Part shown: positions 26,146 to 37,189 of the stretch, in pieces
Layout of the letters: every line of letters starts with the position of its first letter
Position numbering within the stretch: position 1 is the stretch's first letter
From: Permianibacter sp046297695
GTDB taxonomy: Bacteria; Pseudomonadota; Gammaproteobacteria; Enterobacterales; Permianibacteraceae
Direction of reading: 5' to 3'
Assembly (NCBI GenBank): GCA_046297695.1
Contig: JBKBHF010000015.1
Span: 1-64,000 of the forward strand
DNA: 64,000 bases
Made by a program: the position numbers and the translations under genes
Notes under the pieces: model-generated
What the model saw: only the letters and a program-made list of their open reading frames with translations
Told to the model about the DNA's origin: nothing
The model's database searches: none

Positions 26146-26222
26146 TGGCGCGCCCGGAGCGATTCGAACGCCCGACCGCCTGGTTCGTAGCCAGGTACTC
26201 TATCCAACTGAGCTACGGGCGC
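26146..26222 (-). tRNA. tRNA-Arg (ACG)
   Basis: A 77-nt minus-strand gene starting GCGCCCGTAGCTCAGTTGG. Its acceptor stem GCGCCCG/CGGGCGC is perfect, the T arm has GCGTTCGAATCGC, and the anticodon loop CTACGAA gives ACG. It ends GCCA with encoded CCA. Confidence 0.97.
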
Positions 26223-26306
26223 GTTGGGGCCGCTATTATGCCGATTTCTGATTCTCTGTCAATTTTTTTATCTCTCTTTCGAAAGAAACTGACATCGTTC
26301 AGAAAC

Positions 26307-26399
26307 TGGCGGAGAGGGAGGGATTCGAACCCTCGATAGAGCTTTTGACCCTATACTCCCTTAGCAGGGGAGCCCCTTCGGCCTCTCGGGCACCTCTCC
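26307..26399 (-). tRNA. tRNA-Ser (GCT)
   Basis: A 93-nt class II tRNA on the minus strand starting GGAGAGGTGCCCGAGAGGCC. It has a long variable arm, the anticodon loop CTGCTAA giving GCT, the T arm GGGTTCGAATCCC, the acceptor stem GGAGAGG/CCTCTCC and encoded CCA. It lies 85 bp upstream of tRNA-Arg on the same strand, probably in one transcript. Confidence 0.97.
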
Positions 26400-26482
26400 T
26401 TCGCAGCGGCCGCGAATGTTACCGGAACGCCGCGAAATTGCAAGCAACAGCGCAAATTAGTTTGCAACTGCTGCGAAAACAA

Positions 26483-26689
26483 TCAACTTTGTTCCTGCTC
26501 ATCATCCGACGCAAAACCGTGGGTTTTCTCGCGTTGAATGCGCAGGTAGATTTCTTCACGGTGCACCGACACTTCTTTCGGCGCATTGACGCCGATGCGC
26601 ACCTGATTGCCCTTCACACCCAGAACAGTGACAGTGACTTCGTCACCAATCATTAGGGTCTCGCCAACGCGGCGGGTCAGAATCAGCAC
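26483..26689 (-). CDS. csrA: Carbon storage regulator CsrA
   Basis: An RNA-binding post-transcriptional regulator of 68 residues. It shows the complete family pattern MLILTRRVGETLMIGDEVTV, then GVKGNQVRIGVNAPKEVSVHREEIY, including Arg44-region residues needed for GGA binding. The start is GTG at 26689 with AGGAGA 7 bases before. It sits directly upstream of tRNA-Ser on the same strand, the familiar lysC/alaS-csrA-tRNA-Ser order of gammaproteobacteria. It has its own promoter at 26791-26820. Confidence 0.98.
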   Translation of the reverse strand: MLILTRRVGETLMIGDEVTVTVLGVKGNQVRIGVNAPKEVSVHREEIYLRIQREKTHGFASDDEQEQS

Positions 26690-26790
26690 TGTCAGTCTCC
26701 TTTAAACTAGCTCGGGCCTACCCATTGCCACAGCACCGGGTTTGCTATTGTTCTGGCCGCCGGCCCGCAGGCGGGTAAAAAAGGTCGCGT

Positions 26791-26820
26791 ATTATGGGGC
26801 CTGCGTACAGACTTTACCAA
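26791..26820 (-). promoter_or_regulatory. Sigma70-type promoter of csrA
   Basis: On the minus strand TTGGTA (26820-26815) and CATAAT (26796-26791) are separated by 18 bases. The leader to the csrA GTG is about 95 nt. Confidence 0.5.
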
Positions 26821-26893
26821 TAGACGATAGGCAAGTCTTATTTACATCCACGACTCGCCGCCCCTGTAGTTAAGCACAGGCGTGAAGAATCGT

Positions 26894-28153
26894 TTATTCC
26901 GCGGCGGCAGTCTGGTCCAGCGCAAACGCCGTGTGCAGGGTCCGTACCGCCAGCTCCAGATAGCGCTCCTCGATCAGCACCGAGATCTTGCTCTCAGAAC
27001 TGGTGATGGCCATCAGGTTGATACGCTCACCGGCCAGTGCCTCAAACAGCCGGGTTGCCAGCTCCGGGTGCGTCCGCATCGCGACACCGACCACCGAAAC
27101 CTTGGCGACATGGCTGGAGACGGCGATTGCCTCGGGACGCAGGAATTCGCACTGTTTCAGCAACAGCTCCCGGGCCGCCGCCGCTTCACCGCGGGCGACA
27201 GTAAAACTGAAGTCGGTGCGGCGGCCAGGGCGCGGCGTCTGGGTGATCATGTCGGACTCGATATGGGCACCGGCCAACGCGCCAAACAGGCGCGCCGCCG
27301 TACCCGGCTCATCCGGCACATCCGTAATAGTTAGCTGCGCTTCCTGACGACTGAAGGCAATGCCCGATACCAACGGCGCCTCCATGCCGGCACTGCCCTG
27401 CCCCTGTTCACCATCCCGCCTTTGTTCAAAAGTAATGAGGGTGCCCGGCCCTTCTCTAAAGGTCGACAGCACCCGCAGCGGCACTTTGTATTTGCCGGCG
27501 AACTCGACCGAGCGGGTTTGCAGCACCTTGGAGCCTTGGCTCGCCAGCTCCAGCATCTCCTTGAAAGTGATGCTGTCGAGCCGGTGCGCCTCCGGCACCA
27601 TCCGTGGATCAGTGGTGTAGACGCCGTCGACGTCGGTGAAAATCTGACACTCATCGGCGTGCAAGGCCGCCGCCAAGGCCACCGCCGAGGTATCGCCACC
27701 GCCACGACCGAGCGTGGTGATGTCACCGTTCGGGGTAATGCCCTGGAAGCCGGTCACCAACACCACCTTGCCGGCATCGAGTTCGCGGAAAATCCGTCCG
27801 GTCTCGATGTGCTCAATGCGTGCTTTCATGAACACGTCATCGGTGTGCACCGGCAACTGCCAGCCCTGCAGCGACAGCGCCGGACAGCCTTTCGCATTCA
27901 ACGCGATGGCGAGCAGCGCATTCGACACCTGCTCGCCGGTTGCCGCAAGCGCATCCATTTCCCGCGCCGACGGATTTTCCGCCAGAGCATTGCCGAGCGC
28001 CAGCAGTCGGTTGGTTTCGCCGGCCATGGCCGACGCCACCACGACAACGCGGTGGCCCTGTGCCTTGGTTGCAATGATTTTGTCGGCGACGTGACGGATG
28101 CGATCGAGATCGCCCACCGAGGTGCCGCCGAATTTCTGGACGATTAACGCCAT
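26894..28153 (-). CDS. lysC: Aspartate kinase
   Basis: Phosphorylates aspartate, the entry to lysine, threonine, methionine and diaminopimelate synthesis. It has 419 residues. The catalytic domain has IVQKFGGTSVGDLDRIRHVAD, TLGRGGGDTSAVALAAAL and FTDVDGVYTTDPR. Two C-terminal ACT domains (about 270-410) provide feedback control by end-product amino acids. The family in pseudomonads is a single ask of this size. It lies 35 bp downstream of alaS on the same strand and ahead of csrA. Confidence 0.96.
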   Translation of the reverse strand: MALIVQKFGGTSVGDLDRIRHVADKIIATKAQGHRVVVVASAMAGETNRLLALGNALAENPSAREMDALAATGEQVSNALLAIALNAKGCPALSLQGWQLPVHTDDVFMKARIEHIETGRIFRELDAGKVVLVTGFQGITPNGDITTLGRGGGDTSAVALAAALHADECQIFTDVDGVYTTDPRMVPEAHRLDSITFKEMLELASQGSKVLQTRSVEFAGKYKVPLRVLSTFREGPGTLITFEQRRDGEQGQGSAGMEAPLVSGIAFSRQEAQLTITDVPDEPGTAARLFGALAGAHIESDMITQTPRPGRRTDFSFTVARGEAAAARELLLKQCEFLRPEAIAVSSHVAKVSVVGVAMRTHPELATRLFEALAGERINLMAITSSESKISVLIEERYLELAVRTLHTAFALDQTAAAE

Positions 28154-28188
28154 GTTGTGCGGTCGCGCAATTCCGTTTGAGTAAAAAC

Positions 28189-30822
<2,634 letters not shown>

Positions 30823-30868
30823 ACGGATCCCTACATCAACTCATCACGCCATGACGGCGAAAAAACGT

Positions 30869-31306
30869 TCATTCCGGCGCAAATTCATCCGATTCGCGCG
30901 GCTCTTTCAGAAACGCCGCGAGCGCCACTCGGGCGCTCGAGGATGTAAAACCTTTTTGCAGCAGATGGCGCATGGCTTTCATGCGCACGTCATGCTGACT
31001 GACATCCTTGCCACGCAAGTAGCGACGAATCGCTGCCAGCGCTTGTTCATCCCAATCCACATCCGTTTGCTGCAAGGCCGACTTGTCGACACCGGCATTT
31101 TGCAATGCCTGGACAATCTTGACCGGCCCCTGCCCTTTCCTGGCTTTGCTGCCAATCAGTATCTCGGCAAAACGCTCATCACTTTGCCAGCCGCGCTGCT
31201 TCAAGTCCGCCAGCGCGGCGTCAATTTCCTCGTCAGGAAACTCACGCTGCCGCAGCTTGCGGCGCAGCTCCAGCTCGGCGTGCTCGCGACGCGCCAGCAG
31301 GCGCAT
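30869..31306 (-). CDS. recX: RecA regulator RecX
   Basis: Binds RecA filaments and limits recombinase activity. The 145-residue helical-repeat protein has the family start LLARREHAELELRRKLRQREF and the QRGWQSDERFAEILIGSKARKGQGP block. The frame remains open upstream of the ATG at 31306 (adding SALSVA with an early alternative codon), and RecX proteins often begin a few residues earlier, so the true start could be a CTG or other rare codon. It follows recA after 29 bp and is expected to be read through from it. Confidence 0.93.
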   Translation of the reverse strand: MRLLARREHAELELRRKLRQREFPDEEIDAALADLKQRGWQSDERFAEILIGSKARKGQGPVKIVQALQNAGVDKSALQQTDVDWDEQALAAIRRYLRGKDVSQHDVRMKAMRHLLQKGFTSSSARVALAAFLKEPRESDEFAPE

Positions 31307-31335
31307 CGCGACACTCAGGGCAGACGGTTGCTGCT

Positions 31336-32373
31336 TCAGGCTTCCACCTCGTCTTCCACTTCCGAATCGACACTGGCCGGCACGGCAACAATGTTGGCGG
31401 CGCGGATCTTGTCTTCGATTTCCCTGGCAAGCTCCGGCCGCTCGCGCAGGAACTGGACGACATTCTGCTTGCCCTGGCCGATACGCTGACCGTTGTAGCT
31501 GAACCAGGCTCCCGACTTCTCGACCAAGCCCTGATTGACGCCCAGCTCGATGATCTCGCCTTCACGCGACACACCGTGGCCGTACAGAATTTCGAATTCG
31601 ACCTGTTTGAACGGCGGCGCGACCTTGTTCTTGACCACCTTGACCCGGGTTTCAGAACCGATGACCTCATCGCCCTGCTTGACCGAGCCGATGCGTCGAA
31701 TGTCGAGGCGCACCGATGCATAGAACTTCAGCGCGTTACCACCCGTGGTGGTTTCCGGGCTACCGAACATGACGCCGATCTTCATCCGGATCTGGTTGAT
31801 GAAAATGACCAGACAGTTCGAACGCTTGATGTTACCGGTCAGTTTGCGCAGCGCCTGCGACATCAGACGGGCATGCAGGCCGACGTGGCTGTCGCCCATC
31901 TCGCCTTCGATTTCCGCTTTCGGCACCAGCGCGGCCACCGAGTCAACGATGACGATATCGACCGCATTCGAGCGCACCAGCATATCGACGATTTCGAGTG
32001 CCTGTTCGCCGGTATCCGGCTGCGACACCAGCAATTCGTCCAGATTGACACCGAGCTTGGCGGCATAGTCCGGGTCCAGCGCGTGTTCGGCATCGACAAA
32101 TGCAGCGGTGCCTCCGTTCTTCTGGCAATTGGCGATCGCCTGCAGTGCCAGCGTGGTTTTACCGGACGATTCCGGCCCGTAGATTTCGACCACCCGGCCA
32201 CGGGGCAGACCACCGATGCCGAGGGCAATGTCGAGGCTCAGCGAGCCAGAGGAAATGGTTTGAATGTCACGCGAGGCTTGGTGATCGCCTAGGCGCATGA
32301 CAGTGCCTTTGCCAAATTGGCGTTCGATTTGCGCGAGGGCGGCGCCCAGCGCTTTTTTGCGGTTCTCGTCCAT
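31336..32373 (-). CDS. recA: Recombinase RecA
   Basis: ATP-dependent strand exchange protein and SOS co-protease, 345 residues. It shows GPESSGKTTLALQ (Walker A, about residue 66-73), VDSVAALVPKAEIEGEMGD (Walker B and loop 1), FINQIRMKIGVMFGSPETTTG (loop 2 region) and a C-terminal acidic tail. The start is the ATG at 32373 (MDENRKKALGAALAQIERQF); the open frame reaching through the assembly gap is an artefact. I found no CTGT-N8-ACAG LexA box in the visible upstream 180 bp, which ends in unreliable sequence. Confidence 0.98.
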   Translation of the reverse strand: MDENRKKALGAALAQIERQFGKGTVMRLGDHQASRDIQTISSGSLSLDIALGIGGLPRGRVVEIYGPESSGKTTLALQAIANCQKNGGTAAFVDAEHALDPDYAAKLGVNLDELLVSQPDTGEQALEIVDMLVRSNAVDIVIVDSVAALVPKAEIEGEMGDSHVGLHARLMSQALRKLTGNIKRSNCLVIFINQIRMKIGVMFGSPETTTGGNALKFYASVRLDIRRIGSVKQGDEVIGSETRVKVVKNKVAPPFKQVEFEILYGHGVSREGEIIELGVNQGLVEKSGAWFSYNGQRIGQGKQNVVQFLRERPELAREIEDKIRAANIVAVPASVDSEVEDEVEA

Positions 32374-32507
32374 CACTTTCTCCAAACGGAATGTTCGCGG
32401 GGAATGTCGTACGCGGGCGCGGATTGGGCTGACCAATGCGGTCCCTACACGAAAGCGACGCGGCATTATTCCATAAAGGTTTGGCAGGAGGTAGCGCGCA
32501 ACCGGCG

Positions 32508-32757
32508 CTGCTGACAGCAGTCTGTCAGCAGCGCCGAGGCCAGCCGAAACGGCCGGTNNNNNNNNNNAGCGCGGGCGGTCCGGCGCGGGGGCGCGCGCGG
32601 GACTCTGCGGGGCGGCGGCGACGGGCGTCGCGGGGGCGCGATCCTCTGGCATGGTCCCCTCCGGTCGGGCGCCCCTTCCCTAGTCGCGCCCCCCCGGCGG
32701 GGCTCCCCGCTGTGGGCCAGCCGCGCCGAGGCCAGCCGAAACGGCCGGTCGGCTGCT
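32508..32757. other. Assembly gap in an anomalous GC-rich patch with direct repeats
   Basis: Ten N at 32558-32567 mark a scaffold gap. A 27-bp sequence starting GCGCCGAGGCCAGCC occurs at 32531-32557, immediately before the gap, and again at 32723-32749. The bases between the gap and the second copy are visibly far richer in G and C than the rest of the window. A 10-bp inverted repeat, CTGCTGACAG/CTGTCAGCAG, lies at 32508-32531. No gene in 32374-32755 can be trusted; the recA promoter should be in its left part. Confidence 0.85.
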
Positions 32758-33151
32758 ACAGCAGGCGTTGACCGACCCGCAGGCGGTGACTGATCGCCCG
32801 GCTCAACACCGCCATGTCAGGAAGGGGCTTACAGAAGACATCATCCTTGCCAAGACCGATGGCGGCCAGCTCAGCCGACAGCCGAAACTCCATGGAACCG
32901 GTGTGGATGAGGAAGCGCAGACCCGGTCGCAACTGATGCGCCTTCAACATGAACTGGGCACCGTCGAGGCCAGGCAGGCGCAAATCGACCAACACAAGGT
33001 CCACCTGATGCTTGGCCAGCAGCGCCAGCGCCGCCTCGCCCGACTCGGCTTCCAGCGTGTGGTAGCCCTCGTCGGTCAAAAAAGCAGCAAGATTGATTCG
33101 GATAAGACGTTCATCATCCAGGACCAGGATGGTGGGAGTACGCAACGGCAT
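32756..33151 (-). CDS. Single-domain response regulator (receiver only)
   Basis: A 131-residue protein consisting only of a receiver domain: acidic pair LVLDDERLIRINL, phosphorylated Asp in LVLVDLRLPGLDG (about residue 56), Thr/Ser in FLIHTGS and Lys in DVFCKPLPD. With no output domain it must act by protein contact or as a phosphate shuttle. The N-terminus resembles the receiver of the PP2C protein at 37190-38467. It is divergent from the receiver-TPR gene at 33367. Confidence 0.88.
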   Translation of the reverse strand: MPLRTPTILVLDDERLIRINLAAFLTDEGYHTLEAESGEAALALLAKHQVDLVLVDLRLPGLDGAQFMLKAHQLRPGLRFLIHTGSMEFRLSAELAAIGLGKDDVFCKPLPDMAVLSRAISHRLRVGQRLL

Positions 33152-33366
33152 ACAGAGCAGCCCAGACTTCTTTTTATTCGCTAACTGTCAGGATACTGGC
33201 CAACTGCCACGGCGGCTCGTGACCACCGGGGCAGGCATGGTTTTCTACGCCCGATGCCGGATCAGCGTCAAGCCAGGTCATCTGGGACGTACGCAGCAGC
33301 TTTGGCCAAGCTGCCTATACTTGAACTAACCCCGGAACCCGCCGGGCTAGGAACGAATACGACAAG

Positions 33367-34986
33367 ATGATCAGCTACTCGGACAAAAGCTTCCTCATTG
33401 TTGATGATTTCCCCGAATTCCGCCGGTCATTGCGGACCATGGTCCAGCAACTGGGAGCCGAAGACATCGATCTGGCCGCGACCGGGGAAGAGGCCATTTC
33501 GCTGTGTGCCAGCCGGCGCTACGACATCATCCTGTCCGACTACAACCTCGGCGAAGGCAAGGATGGTCAGCAAGTGCTGGAAGAACTGATCGAGCGCAAG
33601 CTGCTCCGGCGCGGCGCCATCTTCGTTATGACCACCGCCGAGAACAGCACCGCCATGGTGATGGGCGCGCTGGAGTACCAGCCGGATGCCTACATCACCA
33701 AGCCATTCAATAAGGTGGCGCTGCAGGCGCGCTTGGACAAGCTGATGGAGAAACGGCTGGCGCTGGCCGACATTGACCAAGCCCTGGAAAAAAATGATAC
33801 GGCTCGCGCCATCGATCTCTGTGATCGCGAAATCCAGAACAAGAGTCGTTATGCCCTCGCCTGCCTGCGCACCAAGGCCGAGTTGTTGGAGCAGGACGAG
33901 CGCTTCGATGAAGCCGCCAAGATTTACGCCAGCCTGAGTGCGGACCGGCCAGTGCCGTGGGCGATGTTGGGCCTCGCCCGGGTGACGCTGGGCAAAGGGG
34001 AAGCGGAAGCCGCGCGCAAACAGTTTGAGGATGTCATCAAACAACTGCCAACGCTGACACCCGCCTATGACGGGTTGGCAAAAACCTGGGTCGGCCTGGG
34101 TGAACCCATCAAGGCGCAGCAGGTGCTGCTGGAGGCGGTACGCCGCTCACCCAAAGCGGTGCTGCGGCAGACCGAGCTCGGCAAAATCGCCAGCGAAAAT
34201 GGTGACCTGGACACCGCCACCCGGGCATTCCGGCAGGCGGTCAACCTCGGCCGTCATTCCATCCATAAAAATCCGGACAACTATGTCAAGCTGGCCGATT
34301 GTCTGGTGCAAAGCATCGGCAGCAATCCGGTGGAAGACAAGCGCGCCAGCGACGAAGTCATGAAAACGCTGCACGAGCTCGACACCGACTACAAGGGCGA
34401 CAAACAGCTCAGCATGCGCTCGCTGCTGACCCAAGGCTCGTTGGCCAAGAAACAGAATCGCAGCAAAGATGCCGAGAATGCCGCCGTCGGCGCCAGCAAA
34501 CTGTTGAAAGAGCTCGACAGCAGCCTGGCTCCGAGCATTGCACTGGAGGTTGCGGAAAAATTCCAGACCTTGGGCAAAACCGACATCGCCCGCGATGTCC
34601 TGCAAAGCTGCGCCGAGCTGTACAGCGACAACGATCAGATCCGCGCCAAGTTTGCCGCGCTGCAGACTGACAGCAAGGTCATGAAACAAACCGAACAGGC
34701 GCTTAACCTGAATGCGCTCGGCATCACCGAGTTCGAGCAGAAGAAATACGACAACGCCCTGCTGCATTTCCGCGAGGCGGTGAAATTGGCACCACGCAAT
34801 ATCAGCATTGTGCTCAACACCGCCCAGACCCTGATCGAGAAATACCGGCTGCAGCCGGATCAACGGCTGCTGACCGAATGCCAAGGCTACCTTGACCAAG
34901 TCCGCAACATGCCGCCGGGCGACAAGCGATTCAAGCGCTTTCAGGGCTTGTTGCACCTGACCCAGCAACTGAAGCAGGCCCACTGA
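33367..34986 (+). CDS. Response regulator with C-terminal TPR repeats
   Basis: A 539-residue cytoplasmic protein. Residues about 5-130 are a receiver domain (FLIVDDFPEFRRSL, phosphorylated Asp in IILSDYNLGEGKDG near 58, Lys in AYITKPFN). Residues about 140-530 are helical tetratricopeptide-like repeats (for example AICDREIQNKSRYALACLRT-like pairs, AMLGLARVTLGKGEAEAA, NALGITEFEQKKYDNALLHF). The output is therefore protein binding and not DNA binding. Its stop overlaps the kinase start (TGATG), so the two form a coupled pair. Confidence 0.88.
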   Translation: MISYSDKSFLIVDDFPEFRRSLRTMVQQLGAEDIDLAATGEEAISLCASRRYDIILSDYNLGEGKDGQQVLEELIERKLLRRGAIFVMTTAENSTAMVMGALEYQPDAYITKPFNKVALQARLDKLMEKRLALADIDQALEKNDTARAIDLCDREIQNKSRYALACLRTKAELLEQDERFDEAAKIYASLSADRPVPWAMLGLARVTLGKGEAEAARKQFEDVIKQLPTLTPAYDGLAKTWVGLGEPIKAQQVLLEAVRRSPKAVLRQTELGKIASENGDLDTATRAFRQAVNLGRHSIHKNPDNYVKLADCLVQSIGSNPVEDKRASDEVMKTLHELDTDYKGDKQLSMRSLLTQGSLAKKQNRSKDAENAAVGASKLLKELDSSLAPSIALEVAEKFQTLGKTDIARDVLQSCAELYSDNDQIRAKFAALQTDSKVMKQTEQALNLNALGITEFEQKKYDNALLHFREAVKLAPRNISIVLNTAQTLIEKYRLQPDQRLLTECQGYLDQVRNMPPGDKRFKRFQGLLHLTQQLKQAH

Positions 34987-35672
34987 TGAGCGACCCCGCA
35001 GCACTGTTTCCGACGGTACTGGCCTCCTCCGTACACGACATCAAGAATTCGCTCGGCATGCTGCTGCAGTCGCTTGAGGCCGTGGTCGAACGGGTACCGC
35101 CGGAGCAGCGGCCCGGCTTCCATGAGCTGGCTGTGCTGCAGTACGAAGCCGCCCGAGTCAACAACTCATTGGTCCAGTTGCTGGCACTCTACAAGCTGGA
35201 CAACCAGCAACTGCCCCTTAACATCGGCTATCACATGGTGAGCGACTTTCTGCACGAGCAGGGCTTGCGCAACCAGAACCTGTTGACCCTGAAGCAAATC
35301 GCGCTGGAGCTGGAAGTCGATGACGAGTTGGCGTGGTATTTTGACTACGACCTCATTGCCAGCGTCATTGACAACATTGTCACCAACTCGATTCGCTATA
35401 CCCATTCCAAGCTGCTGCTGCGGGCCTGCGTCGAGGGTGATCAGCTGGTTCTCATCGTCGCGGACGATGGCCCAGGCTACCCCCGGGCGATGCTGGAGCA
35501 ATCCGACAAGTACCTGCTCGGCATCAATCGCAGCACCGGCAGCACCGGACTGGGATTGTTCTTTGCCGGGGAAATTGCCCGCCTGCACCGGCATGGTGAC
35601 CAGCACGGCCGAGTCGAGTTGCACAATGGTCAATGTTTACCTGGCGGCGAGTTTCGCCTGTACTTACCCTAA
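34986..35672 (+). CDS. Soluble sensor histidine kinase lacking an input domain
   Basis: A 228-residue protein with no membrane segment. The phospho-acceptor helix has SSVHDIKNSLGMLLQ (His near residue 17). The ATPase domain has ASVIDNIVTNSIRYT (N box), LIVADDGPGYP (G1) and GSTGLGLFFAGEIARLH (G2). There is no recognisable sensor region, so input probably comes from partner proteins. It is translationally coupled to the receiver-TPR protein upstream, its likely substrate. Confidence 0.88.
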   Translation: MSDPAALFPTVLASSVHDIKNSLGMLLQSLEAVVERVPPEQRPGFHELAVLQYEAARVNNSLVQLLALYKLDNQQLPLNIGYHMVSDFLHEQGLRNQNLLTLKQIALELEVDDELAWYFDYDLIASVIDNIVTNSIRYTHSKLLLRACVEGDQLVLIVADDGPGYPRAMLEQSDKYLLGINRSTGSTGLGLFFAGEIARLHRHGDQHGRVELHNGQCLPGGEFRLYLP

Positions 35673-35747
35673 TCTGGCGGCCAGGCTTGCACCGTGCCAA
35701 CTGCCAGCGGATAACGGCCGATACCGTTTGAGCCACAGGAAACCAAT

Positions 35748-36527
35748 ATGAATATTGTTGTGATTGGCGTCGTCATCATCGTCGCGCTCATCGTCGGGAT
35801 CAGCATCAACGGCTATATCCAACGCCGTGAACAGCAAGCAGCGGAACGCCGGCACCGGGTCGCGCAGCACCGCGCCAACATTCGCGACGGGCAGGAGTTG
35901 CTGGAGCTGGGGGCCGAACTGCCGCTCGACAGCCATGTCCGCACCGTGTTGCTTGATTACATTCAATTGCATCTGCAGGCCATGCAGAGCATCGACAGCA
36001 ACGCTGACGGCTTGGCCGAATTCGAACAGTGGTTGGCCGGCCAGCGTCAGTTTGCCCAGAGCAAAACCCCGGATGCGGCCGCCCATCTGCACCTGCCGAC
36101 CGAATCGGCAGAGCTAACGGCGCTGCGCACCCGGCTGCACCGACTGACCGAGTTCGTGGCCCGGTTGCGGCAGGAAAAACGCCTCAATCCGCAACAGATC
36201 GTGCTGGCTTTCAAGTCCTTGGCACGCCTGCGCCTGCGCTGCGATGTCGAGGGCCATATCAAACTGGGCCAACTGGCGGTGCTGAACAAGCAGGCCAATC
36301 TGGCCAAGCAATACTACAAATACGCATCGGATCGGCTGGTGCAGGAAAACATCAGCGACAGCTATGTTCAGGAGCAGCTCGCTACGCTGGATCAGTTGCA
36401 AGCCGAGCTACGTGGTGAAGCGCCCATTGAAAGCGCTGCCGGCCCGGTTGAGCACCAGGAAAGCGAGCTGGAAAAGGCGGCAAAAAAGGAAATGGAAGTG
36501 GACTTTGTGCCGAAAAAGAAATGGTAA
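35748..36527 (+). CDS. Membrane-anchored helical protein of unknown function
   Basis: A 259-residue protein with one N-terminal membrane anchor (IVVIGVVIIVALIVGISI, about 3-20) followed by a long helical cytoplasmic part. This part includes a TPR-like stretch (ARLRLRCDVEGHIKLGQLAV, NLAKQYYKYASDRL) and a charged tail ending FVPKKKW. I do not recognise the family with certainty. It lies 75 bp after the kinase on the same strand and may tether the receiver-TPR/kinase complex to the membrane; that is inference from context. Confidence 0.75.
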   Translation: MNIVVIGVVIIVALIVGISINGYIQRREQQAAERRHRVAQHRANIRDGQELLELGAELPLDSHVRTVLLDYIQLHLQAMQSIDSNADGLAEFEQWLAGQRQFAQSKTPDAAAHLHLPTESAELTALRTRLHRLTEFVARLRQEKRLNPQQIVLAFKSLARLRLRCDVEGHIKLGQLAVLNKQANLAKQYYKYASDRLVQENISDSYVQEQLATLDQLQAELRGEAPIESAAGPVEHQESELEKAAKKEMEVDFVPKKKW

Positions 36528-36663
36528 CCAGCTAGCGCAGCGAATCCGTAGAACCCGGCGCAGCGACCAAGACCTGAACCAGGTGGCAGCCATTGCCGCT
36601 GCTACGCTACGCGTTCAGCGTCAGCGACATCGTCACATCCGTCCGTGCGGTCAATCCACCTGG

Positions 36664-37158
36664 TCAATTCAGATGCGCGACACTTTCCAGCGCCCGGGTG
36701 ACGTCCTGAAACAACATCCGGTTCTCCTGTGACAACGCCATCAGATGCCGGTGAGCCAGCAGCGCCTGCCGGGTGAACTGGATTTCATCCGCCGGCTCCG
36801 ACTCGAGCTCACGGTAACTTTCCGGCTCATGCTCGGCATCCGGCAGAATATGAAACACCTTGTTGAAACTGACCGCATTCAGCACGGCCAGCAAATCCGG
36901 GTTGCGCACCAAAATGGTCGGGCGGTGGTCATAGGCGCGACGGGTGTGAATGGCGATTTGGGCAATGACGCCAAGCGCAGTGCTGTCAACTGCCGTTGCT
37001 TCCAGCAAGTCGATGATCACTTTCGGCTTGATCGTTTCCTGAAAAATACGCTGGATGAACCGATCCACGCTCGCACACAAGTGAAAGCGGATGTCACCTC
37101 GGAATTTCAGAATGTAGATACCGTCCTGAATCGCGTAGGACGCTTGGCCCACCATCAT
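36664..37158 (-). CDS. STAS-domain anti-sigma/anti-anti-sigma-like protein
   Basis: A 164-residue protein with a STAS domain over about residues 8-110: GIYILKFRGDIRFHLC, then KVIIDLLEATAVDSTALGVI, where Ser in VDSTALG is the usual phosphorylation site. A C-terminal helical extension follows. This matches the HsbA-type antagonist encoded beside the PP2C response regulator HsbR in pseudomonads. I start at the ATG at 37158 (MMVGQASYAI) with GAGGG upstream; the frame to 37245 overlaps the phosphatase gene. The PP2C-receiver gene directly upstream should dephosphorylate it. Confidence 0.85.
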   Translation of the reverse strand: MMVGQASYAIQDGIYILKFRGDIRFHLCASVDRFIQRIFQETIKPKVIIDLLEATAVDSTALGVIAQIAIHTRRAYDHRPTILVRNPDLLAVLNAVSFNKVFHILPDAEHEPESYRELESEPADEIQFTRQALLAHRHLMALSQENRMLFQDVTRALESVAHLN

Positions 37159-37189
37159 GTGCAGATGACCCTCGTACGTTATTGTGATC

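Noticed and set aside
32374..32530. LexA box upstream of recA
   Set aside because: I searched for CTGT-N8-ACAG and close variants in the visible upstream sequence and found none; the CTGCTGACAG inverted repeat has the opposite polarity and lies about 135 bp from the start, next to the assembly gap.
32374..32652. Upstream extension of the recA open frame through the N gap
   Set aside because: The extension passes through ten N, is Ala/Pro/Arg low-complexity sequence, and recA has its canonical MDEN start at 32373.
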